A DNA stretch of 64,000 bases from Aquimarina rhabdastrellae (GTDB lineage Bacteria; Bacteroidota; Bacteroidia; Flavobacteriales; Flavobacteriaceae). This document shows positions 27,893 to 37,909 of this stretch, piece after piece. Within the stretch, counting starts at the first letter, position 1; every line of letters begins with the position of its first letter. A program made the translations under genes and the position numbers. The DNA is taken from assembly GCA_947387485.1 (NCBI GenBank), contig CANDNT010000001.1:868001-932000 (forward strand), given 5' to 3'. The notes beneath the pieces are model-generated. The model was not told the DNA's origin and searched no databases. It saw only the letters and a program-made list of their open reading frames with translations.

Positions 27893-29152
27893 TTATTCTC
27901 CCATTGCTGCTGTTAAAGCCGCAGACATTCGCTTATACGTTCCATTTTCTAAACGTTCTCTAATTGCAGAGAAAGCTTCTAATGTTTCTTCTACATCTTT
28001 TAAAGTATGTGTTGCTGTAGGAATTAATCTTAATAAGATCAATCCTTTTGGTATTACTGGATATACTACTATCGAACAGAATACTCCATGGTTTTCTCTT
28101 AAATCCTTTACTAATGCCATAGCTTCAGGAATACTACCTTTAAGGTATACTGGTGTCACACAACTCTGCGTAGTTCCAAGATCAAATCCTCTGTCTTTTA
28201 ATCCGTTTTGTAAAGCTCTTACATTCTCCCATAGTTTTTCTCTTAACTCAGGCATTGTACGGATCATATCCAAACGTTTTAATGCTCCTACAACCAATTG
28301 CATTTGCAATGATTTAGCAAACATTTGAGAACGTAAATTATATTTTAAATAATCAATGATTTCTTTATCTGCAGCGATAAAAGCTCCTGTACTTGCCATA
28401 GATTTTGCAAAAGTTGCAAAATATACATCAATTTTGTCTTGTACTCCTTGCTCTTCTCCTGCTCCTGCTCCTGTTTTACCTAAAGTACCAAAACCGTGAG
28501 CATCATCTACAAATAATCTAAAATTATATTTTTCTTTTAAAGCAGCTATTTCTTTTAATCTACCTTGCTCACCTCTCATACCGAAAACACCTTCTGAGAT
28601 CAATAAAATACCTCCTCCAGTTTTTTCTGCCATTTTTGTAGCACGCATCAAATTCTTTTCGATACTTTCAAGATCATTATGCTTATATGTAAAACGTTTT
28701 CCTTGGTGTAAACGTACTCCATCAATAATACAAGCATGAGCATCTACATCATAAACGATTACATCATCTTTTGATACTAAAGCATCTATAGTAGATACCA
28801 TTCCTTGATATCCAAAATTTAAAAGATATGCAGCTTCTTTATGTACAAATTCGGCTAATTCATCCTGTAATTGCTCGTGTAAGTCAGTATGACCACTCAT
28901 CATTCGAGCCCCCATAGGATAAGCAGATCCGTATGTAGCTGCCGCAGCTGCATCAACTTCTCTAACTTCTTCTCTATTAGCTAACCCTAGATAGTCATTA
29001 ATACTCCAAGTAATTACTTCTCTTCCTTGAAACTTCATTCTATTTGATATAGGTCCTTCTAGTTTAGGAAACACGAAATATCCTTCTGCTTGATCAGCCC
29101 ATTTCCCTAAAGGTCCTTTGTCTTTGTATATCTTATCAAATAAATCTCTCAT
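27893..29152 (-). CDS. Alpha-oxoamine synthase, probable cysteate (or serine) fatty-acyl transferase
   Basis: A 419-residue PLP enzyme of the alpha-oxoamine synthase group (KBL, BioF, SPT). Visible features are SINDYLGLAN, SGHTDLHEQLQDELAEF, the cofactor-stacking DVDAHACIIDGVRLH, and VDDAHGFGTLGKTGAGAGEE. The Schiff-base Lys should be in YFATFAKSMASTGAF. It would condense an acyl thioester with an amino acid, releasing CO2, to start a sphingoid-like base. Related Flavobacterium enzymes use cysteate to make capnine, the base of sulfonolipids; serine (serine palmitoyltransferase) is the alternative. The upstream gene encodes a cysteine-synthase-family enzyme that could supply cysteate, which favours capnine. 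The family is secure; the substrate is inference. Confidence 0.9.
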   Translation of the reverse strand: MRDLFDKIYKDKGPLGKWADQAEGYFVFPKLEGPISNRMKFQGREVITWSINDYLGLANREEVREVDAAAAATYGSAYPMGARMMSGHTDLHEQLQDELAEFVHKEAAYLLNFGYQGMVSTIDALVSKDDVIVYDVDAHACIIDGVRLHQGKRFTYKHNDLESIEKNLMRATKMAEKTGGGILLISEGVFGMRGEQGRLKEIAALKEKYNFRLFVDDAHGFGTLGKTGAGAGEEQGVQDKIDVYFATFAKSMASTGAFIAADKEIIDYLKYNLRSQMFAKSLQMQLVVGALKRLDMIRTMPELREKLWENVRALQNGLKDRGFDLGTTQSCVTPVYLKGSIPEAMALVKDLRENHGVFCSIVVYPVIPKGLILLRLIPTATHTLKDVEETLEAFSAIRERLENGTYKRMSAALTAAMGE

Positions 29153-29241
29153 CTATCTTAAATTTGTATCTTAATAAGTTTGCGAAAATAAAGAAAAATG
29201 ATGGGATGACATAATTATATTGAAATGTTCTCCCTATTCAT

Positions 29242-29277
29242 AAAAAGAAAGCATCTGTTTTTTATAAATCAGATGCC
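29242..29277 (-). terminator. Terminator of the cysteine-synthase-family gene
   Basis: A 7-bp GC-containing stem (29251-29257 with 29270-29276) has a 12-base loop and is followed on the minus strand by TTTCTTTTT. Confidence 0.75.
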
Positions 29278-29298
29278 TTCATATTGTATTTCTTTTAA

Positions 29299-30339
29299 TT
29301 ATTTTACGAATTGTACTCGAGTTGCGTCTATTTCGTTTTTGCTATCTACAAATCCTTGTTCTAGCATCCATTCGTCACTAAAGACCTTACTCATGTATCT
29401 TGATCCATGATCTGGAAGTATCACGACTACATTACTGTTTTCGTCAAATTCTCCTTGTGCTGCCATTTGTTTTATCCCCTGTATTGCTGCACCACTAGTA
29501 TATCCTAAAAACAAACCTTCTGTTCTAGCTAATTCTCTAGCTGTGTGAGCACTTTCCTCATCACTAACTTTTTCAAACTTATCTATTACATCAAAATCTG
29601 TTGCTGTAGGAATCAAGTTTTTTCCTAATCCTTCTATACGATATGGATAGATCTCATTAGAATCAAACTCTCTTGTTTCATGATATTTTTTAAGAACAGA
29701 TCCAAAAGCATCAATTCCTAATATTTTAATATCTTTATTTTGTTCTTTTAAATATCTAGCTGTACCTGATATTGTACCTCCAGTACCACTACAAGCTACA
29801 AAGTGTGTAAGCTGTCCTTTTGTCTGTTTCCAGATTTCTGGCCCTGTAGAATTATAATGAGCATCCATATTTAACTCATTAAAATACTGATTGATATATA
29901 CAGAACCTTTAATTTCTTCGTGTAATCGTTTAGCTACTTGATAATACGATCTAGGATCATCTGCACTTACATGTGCTGGGCAAACATAAACTTTAGCCCC
30001 CATACTTTTAAGCATAGAGATTTTGTCCTTTGATGATTTAGAACTTACTGCAAGAATACAATCATAGCCTTTAATAACGCTTACCATAGCAATACTAAAT
30101 CCTGTGTTACCACTGGTCGTTTCAATGATAGTATCTCCTGGTTTAAGTATTCCTTTACGTTCTGCTTCTTCTATGATATGCAGTGCAATTCGATCTTTTG
30201 TAGAATGCCCTGGGTTAAACGATTCAATTTTAGCGTAGTAATTACCGGGTAAGCCTTCTATAATTTTATTTAATTTTATAAGTGGTGTATCACCTATAAG
30301 CTCCAATACATTATTATAAGCCTCTATCTGTTCTCTCAT
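29299..30339 (-). CDS. Cysteine synthase-family PLP enzyme, possible cysteate synthase
   Basis: A 346-residue fold-type II PLP enzyme of the cysteine synthase/cystathionine beta-synthase family. The PLP Lys is in [12 protein letters not shown] near residue 48, the substrate loop is [12 protein letters not shown], and the phosphate-binding Gly loop is [16 protein letters not shown]. In ordinary OAS sulfhydrylases the Lys loop reads NPxxSVKDR; here it is GHSTKDR. The protein has no C-terminal CBS domains. Possible reactions are cysteine formation from O-acetylserine and sulfide, or cysteate formation from O-phosphoserine and sulfite. The immediately downstream alpha-oxoamine synthase makes the second attractive, as the two enzymes would form the capnine entry pathway. 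The specific substrate is inference. Confidence 0.88.
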   Translation of the reverse strand: MREQIEAYNNVLELIGDTPLIKLNKIIEGLPGNYYAKIESFNPGHSTKDRIALHIIEEAERKGILKPGDTIIETTSGNTGFSIAMVSVIKGYDCILAVSSKSSKDKISMLKSMGAKVYVCPAHVSADDPRSYYQVAKRLHEEIKGSVYINQYFNELNMDAHYNSTGPEIWKQTKGQLTHFVACSGTGGTISGTARYLKEQNKDIKILGIDAFGSVLKKYHETREFDSNEIYPYRIEGLGKNLIPTATDFDVIDKFEKVSDEESAHTARELARTEGLFLGYTSGAAIQGIKQMAAQGEFDENSNVVVILPDHGSRYMSKVFSDEWMLEQGFVDSKNEIDATRVQFVK

Positions 30340-30430
30340 AAGGTTATGTTTTTCATCTGTCCTTGAGCTAATAGGTTGGGGAACCCAAAAACAGTTATAA
30401 AACGTTGCGAATTTACATTATTTTTTTTAA

Positions 30431-32575
30431 TTATTCAGTAATCCCTTCTAGATCTAATAAAAAAGCATATTCTTCTGCTACTTCTTTTAGCGCTTCAAAT
30501 CTTCCTGAAGCTCCTCCATGCCCTGCTTCCATATTAGTATGCAAAAGTAGTTTATGATCATCTAATTTTAACTCTCTTAATTTAGCCACCCACTTTGCAG
30601 GTTCCCAATATTGCACTTGAGAGTCATGCAATCCTGTTGTTATTAGTATATTAGGATAAACTTGCGCTTTTACATTATCATATGGTGAATATGATTTCAT
30701 ATATTCATAGTATGTTTTATCATTAGGATTTCCCCATTCATCATACTCTCCTGTAGTTAACGGAATGCTATCATCTAGCATTGTTGTTACTACATCAACA
30801 AAAGGTACTCCTGCAACTATACCATTATACAATTCTGGTGCCATATTCATTACAGTCCCCATTAATAATCCTCCTGCAGATCCTCCCATTGCATACAAAT
30901 GTTCTGGAGTAGTATATCCTTGGGCTATTAAAAACTTTGAACAGTCAATAAAGTCTGTAAATGTATTTTTCTTTTTTAATAGTTTTCCATCTTCATACCA
31001 TTGTCTCCCTAAATATTCACTTCCTCTTATATGAGCTATTGCATAAACAAAACCTCTGTCTAATAAGCTTAATCTAGATGTAGAAAAATAAGGGTCAATA
31101 GTTACTCCATAAGATCCATATCCATATTGTAATACTGGATTTGCACCATCTTTTTTAAGTCCTTTGCGATATACTATCGAAATCGGAATTTGAGTTCCAT
31201 CTGTTGCTGTAGCCCAAATTCTTTCTGATACATAGTTTGCTTTATCAAAATTTCCTCCTAAAACTTCTTGCTCCTTTTTGATTTCTTTAGTTTTTGCCTC
31301 CATATCAAAATCAATAACAGAACTAGGCGTAGTTAAAGCATTGTATCCATATCTTAAAATCTTGGAATCAAAATCTGGATTAGTTCCTACATATGCTGTA
31401 TAAGTCTCACTGTCAAATGGTAAATAGTAATCTGCTTTACCATCCCATCGTTTGATATTGATTTTATTTAAACCATTAGAACGTTCGCTTATGACTAAAT
31501 ACTCTTTAAAAATATCTATATCTTCTAATAAAACATCTTCTCTGTGAGGTATTAAGTCTTTCCAATTTTCTTTGGCAGTTTTATTTTCTGCCGTTTTCAT
31601 TAGCTTAAAATTAGTAGCTCCATCTGCATTTGTTAAGATATAGAAGTTGTCTTCATAATGTGCTATACCATATTCTAACCCTCTTGTTCTTTCTTGAAAT
31701 ATTTCAAATGTTCCTGTAGGATTATCTGCTTTTAATATTCTATACTCAGACGTTAATGTACTACTTGAACCTATTACTAAATATTTTCTTGATTTTGTTT
31801 TATATACAAATGTATTGAAGGTATCGTCTTCTTCATGAAATACTAAAACATCTTGTGTAACAGGAGTTCCAATTGTATGTCTATAAATTTTATCAGATCT
31901 TAAAGTTTCTGCATCTTTACGGGTATAGAATAATGTTTTTCCATCTGCAGCCCATGTACTCGATCCCGTTGCATTTTCTATAGTTTCTGGATAAATCTCT
32001 CCTGTAACTAAATTCTTAATTCTTATGGTATATTGTCTTCTACTTACAGTATCTACTCCATAAGCTGCCAAAGTATTGTCTGGGCTTATGTTAAGACCTG
32101 TAAGTTTAAAATATTCGTATCCTTTTGCTTCTTCATTACAGTCAAATAAAATTTCTTCTTCTGCCTCTAATGTTTCTTTCTTTCTAGAATATATAGGATA
32201 ATCTTTCCCTTTTTCAAATCGTGTGATATACCAATATCCATTATACTTATAAGGTACAGAAGCATCATCTTCTTTGATTCGTGATTTCATTTCTTCAAAA
32301 AGACTTTTTTGAAAATCCTTAGTATGAGCTGTCATTCTATCATTGTACTCATTCTCTTCTCTTAGGTAATTTAAAACCTCTTCATCTTCTCTTTGGTTTA
32401 ACCAAAAATAATTATCTACACGCACATCTCCGTGCTTTTCTAATTGTTTAGGCTTTTTTACTGCTGTAGGAATTTGTGTTTCTGTATTCAATGGTTTGTC
32501 TTTTGTTTTTGAATTAGTATTGCACGAAACGGCAAAAATAAAAGATAATATATAGATAAAACTAAAACTTTTCAT
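30431..32575 (-). CDS. Prolyl oligopeptidase family (S9A/oligopeptidase B-like) lipoprotein
   Basis: A 714-residue serine peptidase. The N-terminus is a lipoprotein signal ending FAVSC. The first two thirds form the beta-propeller that gates access, and the C-terminal third is an alpha/beta hydrolase. The nucleophile Ser is in MGGSAGG near residue 567, the Asp in GLHDSQVQYWEP near 651, and the His in MEAGHGGASGRF near 687. The family's QYGYGSYG segment is also present. These peptidases cleave short peptides after Pro or after basic residues; the oligopeptidase B branch seems closer by its C-terminal motifs, but that is a judgement by eye. It ends 91 bases before the cysteine-synthase-family gene on the same strand; a functional link is not evident. 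Confidence 0.95.
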   Translation of the reverse strand: MKSFSFIYILSFIFAVSCNTNSKTKDKPLNTETQIPTAVKKPKQLEKHGDVRVDNYFWLNQREDEEVLNYLREENEYNDRMTAHTKDFQKSLFEEMKSRIKEDDASVPYKYNGYWYITRFEKGKDYPIYSRKKETLEAEEEILFDCNEEAKGYEYFKLTGLNISPDNTLAAYGVDTVSRRQYTIRIKNLVTGEIYPETIENATGSSTWAADGKTLFYTRKDAETLRSDKIYRHTIGTPVTQDVLVFHEEDDTFNTFVYKTKSRKYLVIGSSSTLTSEYRILKADNPTGTFEIFQERTRGLEYGIAHYEDNFYILTNADGATNFKLMKTAENKTAKENWKDLIPHREDVLLEDIDIFKEYLVISERSNGLNKINIKRWDGKADYYLPFDSETYTAYVGTNPDFDSKILRYGYNALTTPSSVIDFDMEAKTKEIKKEQEVLGGNFDKANYVSERIWATATDGTQIPISIVYRKGLKKDGANPVLQYGYGSYGVTIDPYFSTSRLSLLDRGFVYAIAHIRGSEYLGRQWYEDGKLLKKKNTFTDFIDCSKFLIAQGYTTPEHLYAMGGSAGGLLMGTVMNMAPELYNGIVAGVPFVDVVTTMLDDSIPLTTGEYDEWGNPNDKTYYEYMKSYSPYDNVKAQVYPNILITTGLHDSQVQYWEPAKWVAKLRELKLDDHKLLLHTNMEAGHGGASGRFEALKEVAEEYAFLLDLEGITE

Positions 32576-32608
32576 AATAATACTATAGTTTATTACTTAC
32601 CAAAATAG

Positions 32609-32616
32609 TAATTTTG
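32609..32616 (+). promoter_or_regulatory. Candidate -7 box for the YbaB/EbfC gene
   Basis: TAATTTTG fits TAnnTTTG, 30 bases before the start codon, in the gap between divergent genes. No good -33 TTG is seen. Confidence 0.35.
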
Positions 32617-32646
32617 TAATCAATAATATCTAAAATCTTATATCAA

Positions 32647-32970
32647 ATGTTTGGAGACATGATGGGTATGATGGGGAAACTCAAAGAAGCTCAACAAAAA
32701 GTAGAGGATACAAAAAAACGCTTGAACACTGTTTTAATTGACGAAAACAGCTCTGATAATTTATTAAAAGTTACTGTTACTGCAAATAGAGAAATCAAAT
32801 CTTTAAGTATTGCAGATGAACTTCTTGAAGATAAAGAGCAACTTGAGGATTATTTAATTCTTACACTTAACAAAGCTATTGCTAAGGCTACTCAAATTAA
32901 TGAGTCAGAACTTGCTGCTGCTGCAAAAGATGGTATGCCTAATATCCCTGGATTGGATATGTTTAAATAA
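32647..32970 (+). CDS. ybaB: YbaB/EbfC-family nucleoid-associated protein
   Basis: A 107-residue member of the YbaB/EbfC family of small dimeric DNA-binding nucleoid proteins. The Met-rich start [20 protein letters not shown] is the family's long N-terminal helix. It is followed by three strands ([19 protein letters not shown]) and a C-terminal helix, ending with the [13 protein letters not shown]-type tail seen in Bacteroidota members. In many bacteria it sits beside dnaX and recR; here it stands alone, divergent from the peptidase lipoprotein gene and followed by its own terminator. Confidence 0.95.
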   Translation: MFGDMMGMMGKLKEAQQKVEDTKKRLNTVLIDENSSDNLLKVTVTANREIKSLSIADELLEDKEQLEDYLILTLNKAIAKATQINESELAAAAKDGMPNIPGLDMFK

Positions 32971-33007
32971 GTTCATTATTGTATCATTTTATTATGTGCA
33001 ATTCTAT

Positions 33008-33036
33008 AGTGGTAATCAAAAATTACCACTTTTTTA
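33008..33036 (+). terminator. Terminator of the YbaB/EbfC gene
   Basis: A 9-bp stem AGTGGTAAT/ATTACCACT has a 5-base loop and is followed by five T residues. Confidence 0.9.
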
Positions 33037-33146
33037 TGCTTAAAATCTTACAAAAGTTACCGTTCTAATCAAAAATCTCTTCTCTTCTCTATTATTTTTT
33101 TAGAATTATGTATATTTTTAACTATACTTAAACAAAAAAGAGAATC

Positions 33147-33467
33147 ATGTTTGAACTAAAAAATAAAGAAGGAGAAAAATTTCATTTTACACTTAAGGCT
33201 AAAAATGGTCAAGTAATTTTATCTAGCGAAGTATATAATAGTAAAGCTGCCGCTAAAAATGGGATTGCTTCTGTACAAAAAAACTGTGAAGATGATGTTC
33301 GCTACGAACGTAAAACAGCTACTAATGGTAAGTTTTATTTCAATTTAAAAGCTACTAATGGTCAAGTTATAGGAAGTAGTCAAATGTATGCTTCTGAATC
33401 AGGAATGGAAAATGGAATACGTTCTGTAAAAGAAAATGCTCCTAATGCCGAAACCAAAGAAATATAA
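33147..33467 (+). CDS. YegP/DUF1508-family protein with two repeats
   Basis: A 106-residue cytoplasmic protein made of two tandem DUF1508 (YegP) repeats. The first runs about residues 10-55 (FHFTLKAKNGQVILSSEVY, then KNGIASVQKN). The second runs about 60-104 (KFYFNLKATNGQVIGSSQMY, then ENGIRSVKEN). Each repeat folds as a short beta sheet plus a helix. The family is widespread but its biochemical function is not established. It has its own terminator immediately after the stop. Confidence 0.93.
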   Translation: MFELKNKEGEKFHFTLKAKNGQVILSSEVYNSKAAAKNGIASVQKNCEDDVRYERKTATNGKFYFNLKATNGQVIGSSQMYASESGMENGIRSVKENAPNAETKEI

Positions 33468-33495
33468 AAAGCTGCTGCAATAGCAGCTTTTTTTT
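33466..33495. terminator. Bidirectional terminator overlapping two gene ends
   Basis: A stem AAAAGCTGCT/AGCAGCTTTT with a 5-base loop and T-runs on both sides directly abuts the plus-strand stop (33465-33467) and the minus-strand stop (33494-33496). Confidence 0.88.
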
Positions 33496-33976
33496 AAGCC
33501 TTTTTATTAGCCATTAATTTTTCAAAATATTGATATAATTCACCTTTTGTAATTTGAGCGCCTTCTCTAATTAATGCAAATTTATCTGCATTTTTATCTT
33601 CATTATATTCTTTATTGGCATTAAAAAACTCAACACTATCATCTAGTAAATTATTACGTAACCAATCATATCCTCCTTGAGTTGTTACATCTATATCTTC
33701 TTTACTTACTCGTATAGCAATTAGTCTCATTTTTTCCTCTCCTAAGTGAAATAAATGTATTTGTTGTTTTGAGAAATGCTCTAAATAAACAACTTTATTT
33801 AAAACGCCTTCCCATACTAAATCACTAAAAACATCTATTTCTTCTTCTGCAACCTCTGGTTTATTCTTTTTGATATCCTCCCACTCTTTTCCTGTAATAG
33901 ATTGAGTTGCCAAAAAGTTAATAAACTCTTGATGCATTTCTTCCAATTGTTCTTTTGTAAGTCTTTGGTATTTCAT
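33494..33976 (-). CDS. DUF6495-like conserved protein
   Basis: A 160-residue soluble acidic protein resembling a Flavobacteriia-conserved family that I recall as DUF6495. The N-terminal MKYQRLTKEQLEEMHQEFIN and the block EEIDVFSDLVWEGVL are characteristic. It has no signal peptide or membrane span, and the content looks mainly helical. No biochemical role is known to me. It stands between two terminators and is likely monocistronic. The family name is from memory and should be treated as tentative. Confidence 0.8.
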   Translation of the reverse strand: MKYQRLTKEQLEEMHQEFINFLATQSITGKEWEDIKKNKPEVAEEEIDVFSDLVWEGVLNKVVYLEHFSKQQIHLFHLGEEKMRLIAIRVSKEDIDVTTQGGYDWLRNNLLDDSVEFFNANKEYNEDKNADKFALIREGAQITKGELYQYFEKLMANKKA

Positions 33977-34043
33977 ACTGATCTTATCGTCAAAATTGCG
34001 TGCAAAAATACGTATAATCCGCTTTATAAATTCATTTTATCTA

Positions 34044-34076
34044 TAAAAAAAGATGAACCTAAAAATCGGTTCACCT
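34044..34076 (-). terminator. Terminator of the Oar-like receptor gene
   Basis: A 9-bp stem (34051-34059 with 34068-34076, one G-U) is followed on the minus strand by a run of seven T residues, 27 bases past the receptor stop. Confidence 0.8.
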
Positions 34077-34102
34077 TTTCTTCATTTATATAAACCTTAA
34101 TT

Positions 34103-37100
34103 TTAGAAAATATATCGTAATCCTACTTGTGCTTGCCATCTAGAATCTAAACTAAAATCATTTGCAAAAGTCTTACGTTGAGATACATCAAAAGTATAGG
34201 TAGGCACATTATTATCATCTACAGAAACTCCCAAAATTTGATCATTTACAGGTCTTTCTATCACTCCCCAATCTGAGTTTAAAAGATTCCCGAAGTTTAA
34301 AATATCTATACTCAATTGTATTGTATTTGTTCTATTTGCAGATACATTAAAATTATAATCTTGAGTAAGTTTAACATCCCAACGCCCTCTCCATGGACTT
34401 AGGATAGCATATTTTTCGGCATAGTTACCTCTACGATCTCTTAAATAATCATCTTGTTCTATAAATGCTTCAAAAGCTGCACGTTGTGCCTCTTGTTCTG
34501 CTCCTGATCCAGTAAAGTTATATGTAACTAGTTCTTCTTGTGTAGGTATGTATAATAAATCATTAAGACTTGAACCATCATTATTAATATCTCCAGAATA
34601 TATATAGTTAAATCTTCCGCCTTGAGCGTATTCATAAAAAGCACCTAATGAGGTTTTCCATTGTTTACGTTTACCATAATGAAAAATTTTGTTTAATTGC
34701 CCTACAATACGATGTTTATCACCATATCTAGAAGTTGTACTCACCGCTTGATTTACATTACCTAATGCAGGATTACGTTCATAAGCATCACTAGAGATTT
34801 CTGCATCTAGCGAACTAGCATCTTCTGCTTCTAAGAAATTATAAGCTATACTCGCATACAATCCATTATTAAATCGCTTTTGTAATTTTACAGACCAATT
34901 AAATGAATATCCTATATCTGTATTAGTAAATACATACGCATTTGTCGTTCCCCCAAACTCGTTTACTGCCCTATCTGTATCTAAATAAATAGGTCGATCA
35001 TCTACTCCTTCTAGTTGTCCACTAGGCGTGCGTAATCCATAATTACGGACCATCTGGGAATTAATATCTTCTGTATAAATCACATCTGTTGATATTGCAT
35101 ATCCATTTTTGAATTTATAATCTATACCTAGGCTGTTTCTCCATACTTGAGGAAATTCAAAATCTGGTGCTGTAGTTGTATAAAAGAAAAAATTAGGATT
35201 AGCTACTTGGTTTCCTATCCAAACAAAAGGTAATCGTCCAGTAAAAATTCCTGTTCCTCCACGCACTTGAAACGTTTTATCTCCTTTTACATCCCAATTA
35301 AATCCTAAACGTGGTGATACTAATAATTTACGTGTAGGTAAATCTAAGCTATTGAGTTGTGTTTCATTTCCATTTTCGTCATAATAGGCAATCTCTGGTT
35401 GATAATTCCCGTCTGGAAATGTTCCACCTGCTGCTCTTTCTATATTTTCTCTAATTTTTGTCTCTGTATCAAAATATAATGGTTGATCTATTCTTAATCC
35501 ATATGTCAATGTAAACCTATCATGCATTCTCCATTTATCTTGTGCATAAAAAGCTAACTGCCCTACATTAGTCTCTGCTAGTGCCCATGAATTATTTGCA
35601 TTATTTTGATCAAAAACTTGTTGTGCATTCAATAATGCTGCCGCTATCGTACCATTATCAATAGCTTCTTCAAAACTGTTTCCTGTAGGATTTGTTGCAT
35701 CTCTTCTCACACTATCAAAAACATCAAAAAAGGTACTTATTGGTCCTAAGCCTTGTGTATCATCTCCACCAAAATCGTATACCCCTAAATTAAATGAATT
35801 ATCAAATTCGAATCGCTCAAAAGATCCACCTAAAGTAATAGTGTGATTTCCTGAAACTATGTTTAAGTTATTCGTTATTTGATATACATCTTGATCAAGT
35901 TTGTTGTTTATAGAAAATGGTTCGTGCCCAGCAACAATATAACGCACTCCATTTTGCTGAATATTTATTGGTGGTGCAGGAGCAGAAAATGGATCTCTAC
36001 TATCTTTAAACTTAGTATATCCTATTTGTAATTTATTAGTGATATTACTTCTAAAATTAGAGTTCAATTCAACTAAGAACGAATTGATTTTATTGTTTAT
36101 TCTATATCCAGAATTTCTAAATTGTAATGTAGTTAAATCTGGTCCTCTACGTCCTATTGCTTCTGGGTTAGCCGGTAAATCTCTTGAAGCATCCAAAAAA
36201 TTATAAATTAAAGCTAATCGATGATTATCATTAATATTCCAATCTAATTTCAATAAACCCTTAGAAGATTCTGTAATATGCGTGTACCCTTCATAAGGTC
36301 CTGTTTGATATCCTAAATTTGCTAATTGATCTGAGACAAAGTCTAAATCAGAAGCCAAAACTCTAGATACATTAGTACCTGTCACTCCTGAACGAGCTGC
36401 CAAAAAATTTGATCCTAAATCTTCTCGATCATCTCGTTCAAAATTAGCAAAGACAAATAATTTATTTTTTATAATTGGTCCTCCTACACTAACTCCATAC
36501 TGCGCTTGATTCAAATCGGGCACAATAATATCGTCATTACCTACTTTATCTCCTGTTAAGTCTTGATTACGATAAAATCCATAAACAGTTCCTTTCCAAT
36601 TATTTGTCCCACTCTTTGTTACTGCATTTACAGAAGCTCCTGTAAAACCAGCCTGTGTAACATCATAAGGAGCTAGTGAAACCTGAATTTGCTCTATAGC
36701 ATCCAAGCTAATTGGTTGTGCATTGGTTTGTCCTCCTGGTGTTGCAGCATCTAACCCAAACGGATTGTTAAAAATAGAACCGTCTAAACTAAAATTATTG
36801 AATTGATCATTACGACCTCCAAATGATCCATTACTTGACGCAGTGGGTTCTAATCTGTAAAAATCTGCTGCCGATCGTGTAATTGTAGGTAATGCTTTTA
36901 ATTCTCTACTTCCAATACTGGTTTCTGCACCTGTACGCTCACTATTAAAAGCCGAGTTTTTATTGGTTGTAATAACTACTTCATCTAGTTCATTACTATC
37001 TGCTTTTAATACTATTGTAGCATTAAATGTTTGTCCTAATTGTAAATTGATATCGCTTATGGTTTGTGTTTTAAATCCCACATAACTCACAATCAATTGA

Positions 37101-37327
37101 TATGGACCTCCTACTCTAAGATTAATTAGGTTAAATCGTCCGTCAAAATTTGTAACACTTCCATAAGAAGTTCCTGTAGGGGTATGAACAGCTCTCACTG
37201 TTGCTCCAGGAAGTAATTGATTGGCATCATCATATACAACTCCTTCCATGTTTGAAGTAGTGACCTGTGCATGAGAAACTAGACTAATACAGCATATTAG
37301 TATTAATTGTACAAATAGTTTTTTCAT
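34103..37327 (-). CDS. Oar-like TonB-dependent receptor with carboxypeptidase-regulatory-like domain
   Basis: A 1074-residue outer-membrane protein. The signal peptide ends at SLVSHAQ near residue 21. Residues of about 27-110 are a carboxypeptidase-regulatory-like beta sandwich (MEGVVYDDANQLLPGATV, FDGRFNLINLRVGGPY, VSYVGFKTQTI). A plug domain follows (ELDEVVITTNK, then SLDAIEQIQVSLAPYDV and GASVNAVTKSGTNNWKGT). The remainder is a 22-strand-type barrel ending LDSRWQAQVGLRYIF. The G-x-NAVTKSGTN plug segment is typical of Oar-like receptors rather than SusC. No SusD partner lies beside it, so a role outside glycan uptake, for example peptide or protein transport, is more likely; the ligand is unknown. 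Confidence 0.93.
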   Translation of the reverse strand: MKKLFVQLILICCISLVSHAQVTTSNMEGVVYDDANQLLPGATVRAVHTPTGTSYGSVTNFDGRFNLINLRVGGPYQLIVSYVGFKTQTISDINLQLGQTFNATIVLKADSNELDEVVITTNKNSAFNSERTGAETSIGSRELKALPTITRSAADFYRLEPTASSNGSFGGRNDQFNNFSLDGSIFNNPFGLDAATPGGQTNAQPISLDAIEQIQVSLAPYDVTQAGFTGASVNAVTKSGTNNWKGTVYGFYRNQDLTGDKVGNDDIIVPDLNQAQYGVSVGGPIIKNKLFVFANFERDDREDLGSNFLAARSGVTGTNVSRVLASDLDFVSDQLANLGYQTGPYEGYTHITESSKGLLKLDWNINDNHRLALIYNFLDASRDLPANPEAIGRRGPDLTTLQFRNSGYRINNKINSFLVELNSNFRSNITNKLQIGYTKFKDSRDPFSAPAPPINIQQNGVRYIVAGHEPFSINNKLDQDVYQITNNLNIVSGNHTITLGGSFERFEFDNSFNLGVYDFGGDDTQGLGPISTFFDVFDSVRRDATNPTGNSFEEAIDNGTIAAALLNAQQVFDQNNANNSWALAETNVGQLAFYAQDKWRMHDRFTLTYGLRIDQPLYFDTETKIRENIERAAGGTFPDGNYQPEIAYYDENGNETQLNSLDLPTRKLLVSPRLGFNWDVKGDKTFQVRGGTGIFTGRLPFVWIGNQVANPNFFFYTTTAPDFEFPQVWRNSLGIDYKFKNGYAISTDVIYTEDINSQMVRNYGLRTPSGQLEGVDDRPIYLDTDRAVNEFGGTTNAYVFTNTDIGYSFNWSVKLQKRFNNGLYASIAYNFLEAEDASSLDAEISSDAYERNPALGNVNQAVSTTSRYGDKHRIVGQLNKIFHYGKRKQWKTSLGAFYEYAQGGRFNYIYSGDINNDGSSLNDLLYIPTQEELVTYNFTGSGAEQEAQRAAFEAFIEQDDYLRDRRGNYAEKYAILSPWRGRWDVKLTQDYNFNVSANRTNTIQLSIDILNFGNLLNSDWGVIERPVNDQILGVSVDDNNVPTYTFDVSQRKTFANDFSLDSRWQAQVGLRYIF

Positions 37328-37849
37328 TGTGTAATATTGTAATTTTTATGATTTGATGCTAAGATACTAGAAAAACTAGAGTCTCTTTTTTTCAATAACT
37401 ACGTTTAATGCACTCTTATCGCAAAAAAAACATCATCACAAATCAGGATAGCTTCATTAAGTTTTCTTTTTCATTTATATTCTCTTAATTTCTTATAACA
37501 TTATCTTAATTCTATGTTAAAATAAAACTCGTTTTTTAATCAAATTAAATTTGAAACATACTAACATTAATTGCTTTAGTTAAAGTGAGTAAGTATAAAT
37601 CGTAATGTAGCTTGCGTCACAAAGTGATCTGCATCATCTTACATTCCTTTTAATCCTATTAGATTTGCCATCGAAATGATTTCATTTCTACACATTATAA
37701 TAATATACCCAATAATTGCTATGGCTATACAACACCAGTTCATTCTGTTTCCCCTGTTTTATATTTTTTAGCAATTATAGAATACCTTTTACAGTATTCA
37801 TTTGTAGTCTATCTATATTGTCCTTTGCCCTAAAAAAATCTATCACTAA
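37328..37849. other. Intergenic region upstream of the Oar-like receptor
   Basis: Together with the terminator beside it this forms a 582-base gap. I see no open frame, strong repeat, RNA gene or clear promoter box in it. The Oar-like receptor promoter must lie at its left end. Confidence 0.5.
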
Positions 37850-37891
37850 CAAAATAAGGGCAATGTAGATGACTACACTGCCCTTATTTTA
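37850..37891 (-). terminator. Terminator of the TlpA-like lipoprotein gene
   Basis: An 18-bp stem (37851-37868 with 37873-37890, one G-U) has a 4-base loop. It lies 20 bases past the stop; the 3' arm on the minus strand ends TTATTTTG. Confidence 0.85.
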
Positions 37892-37909
37892 TTTTTGTTA
37901 AATATCCTA

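Noticed and set aside
27768-28328. 186-residue plus-strand open frame
   Set aside because: It lies antisense to the alpha-oxoamine synthase over most of its length, covers its terminator, and has no family-like motifs; the minus-strand gene explains the region.
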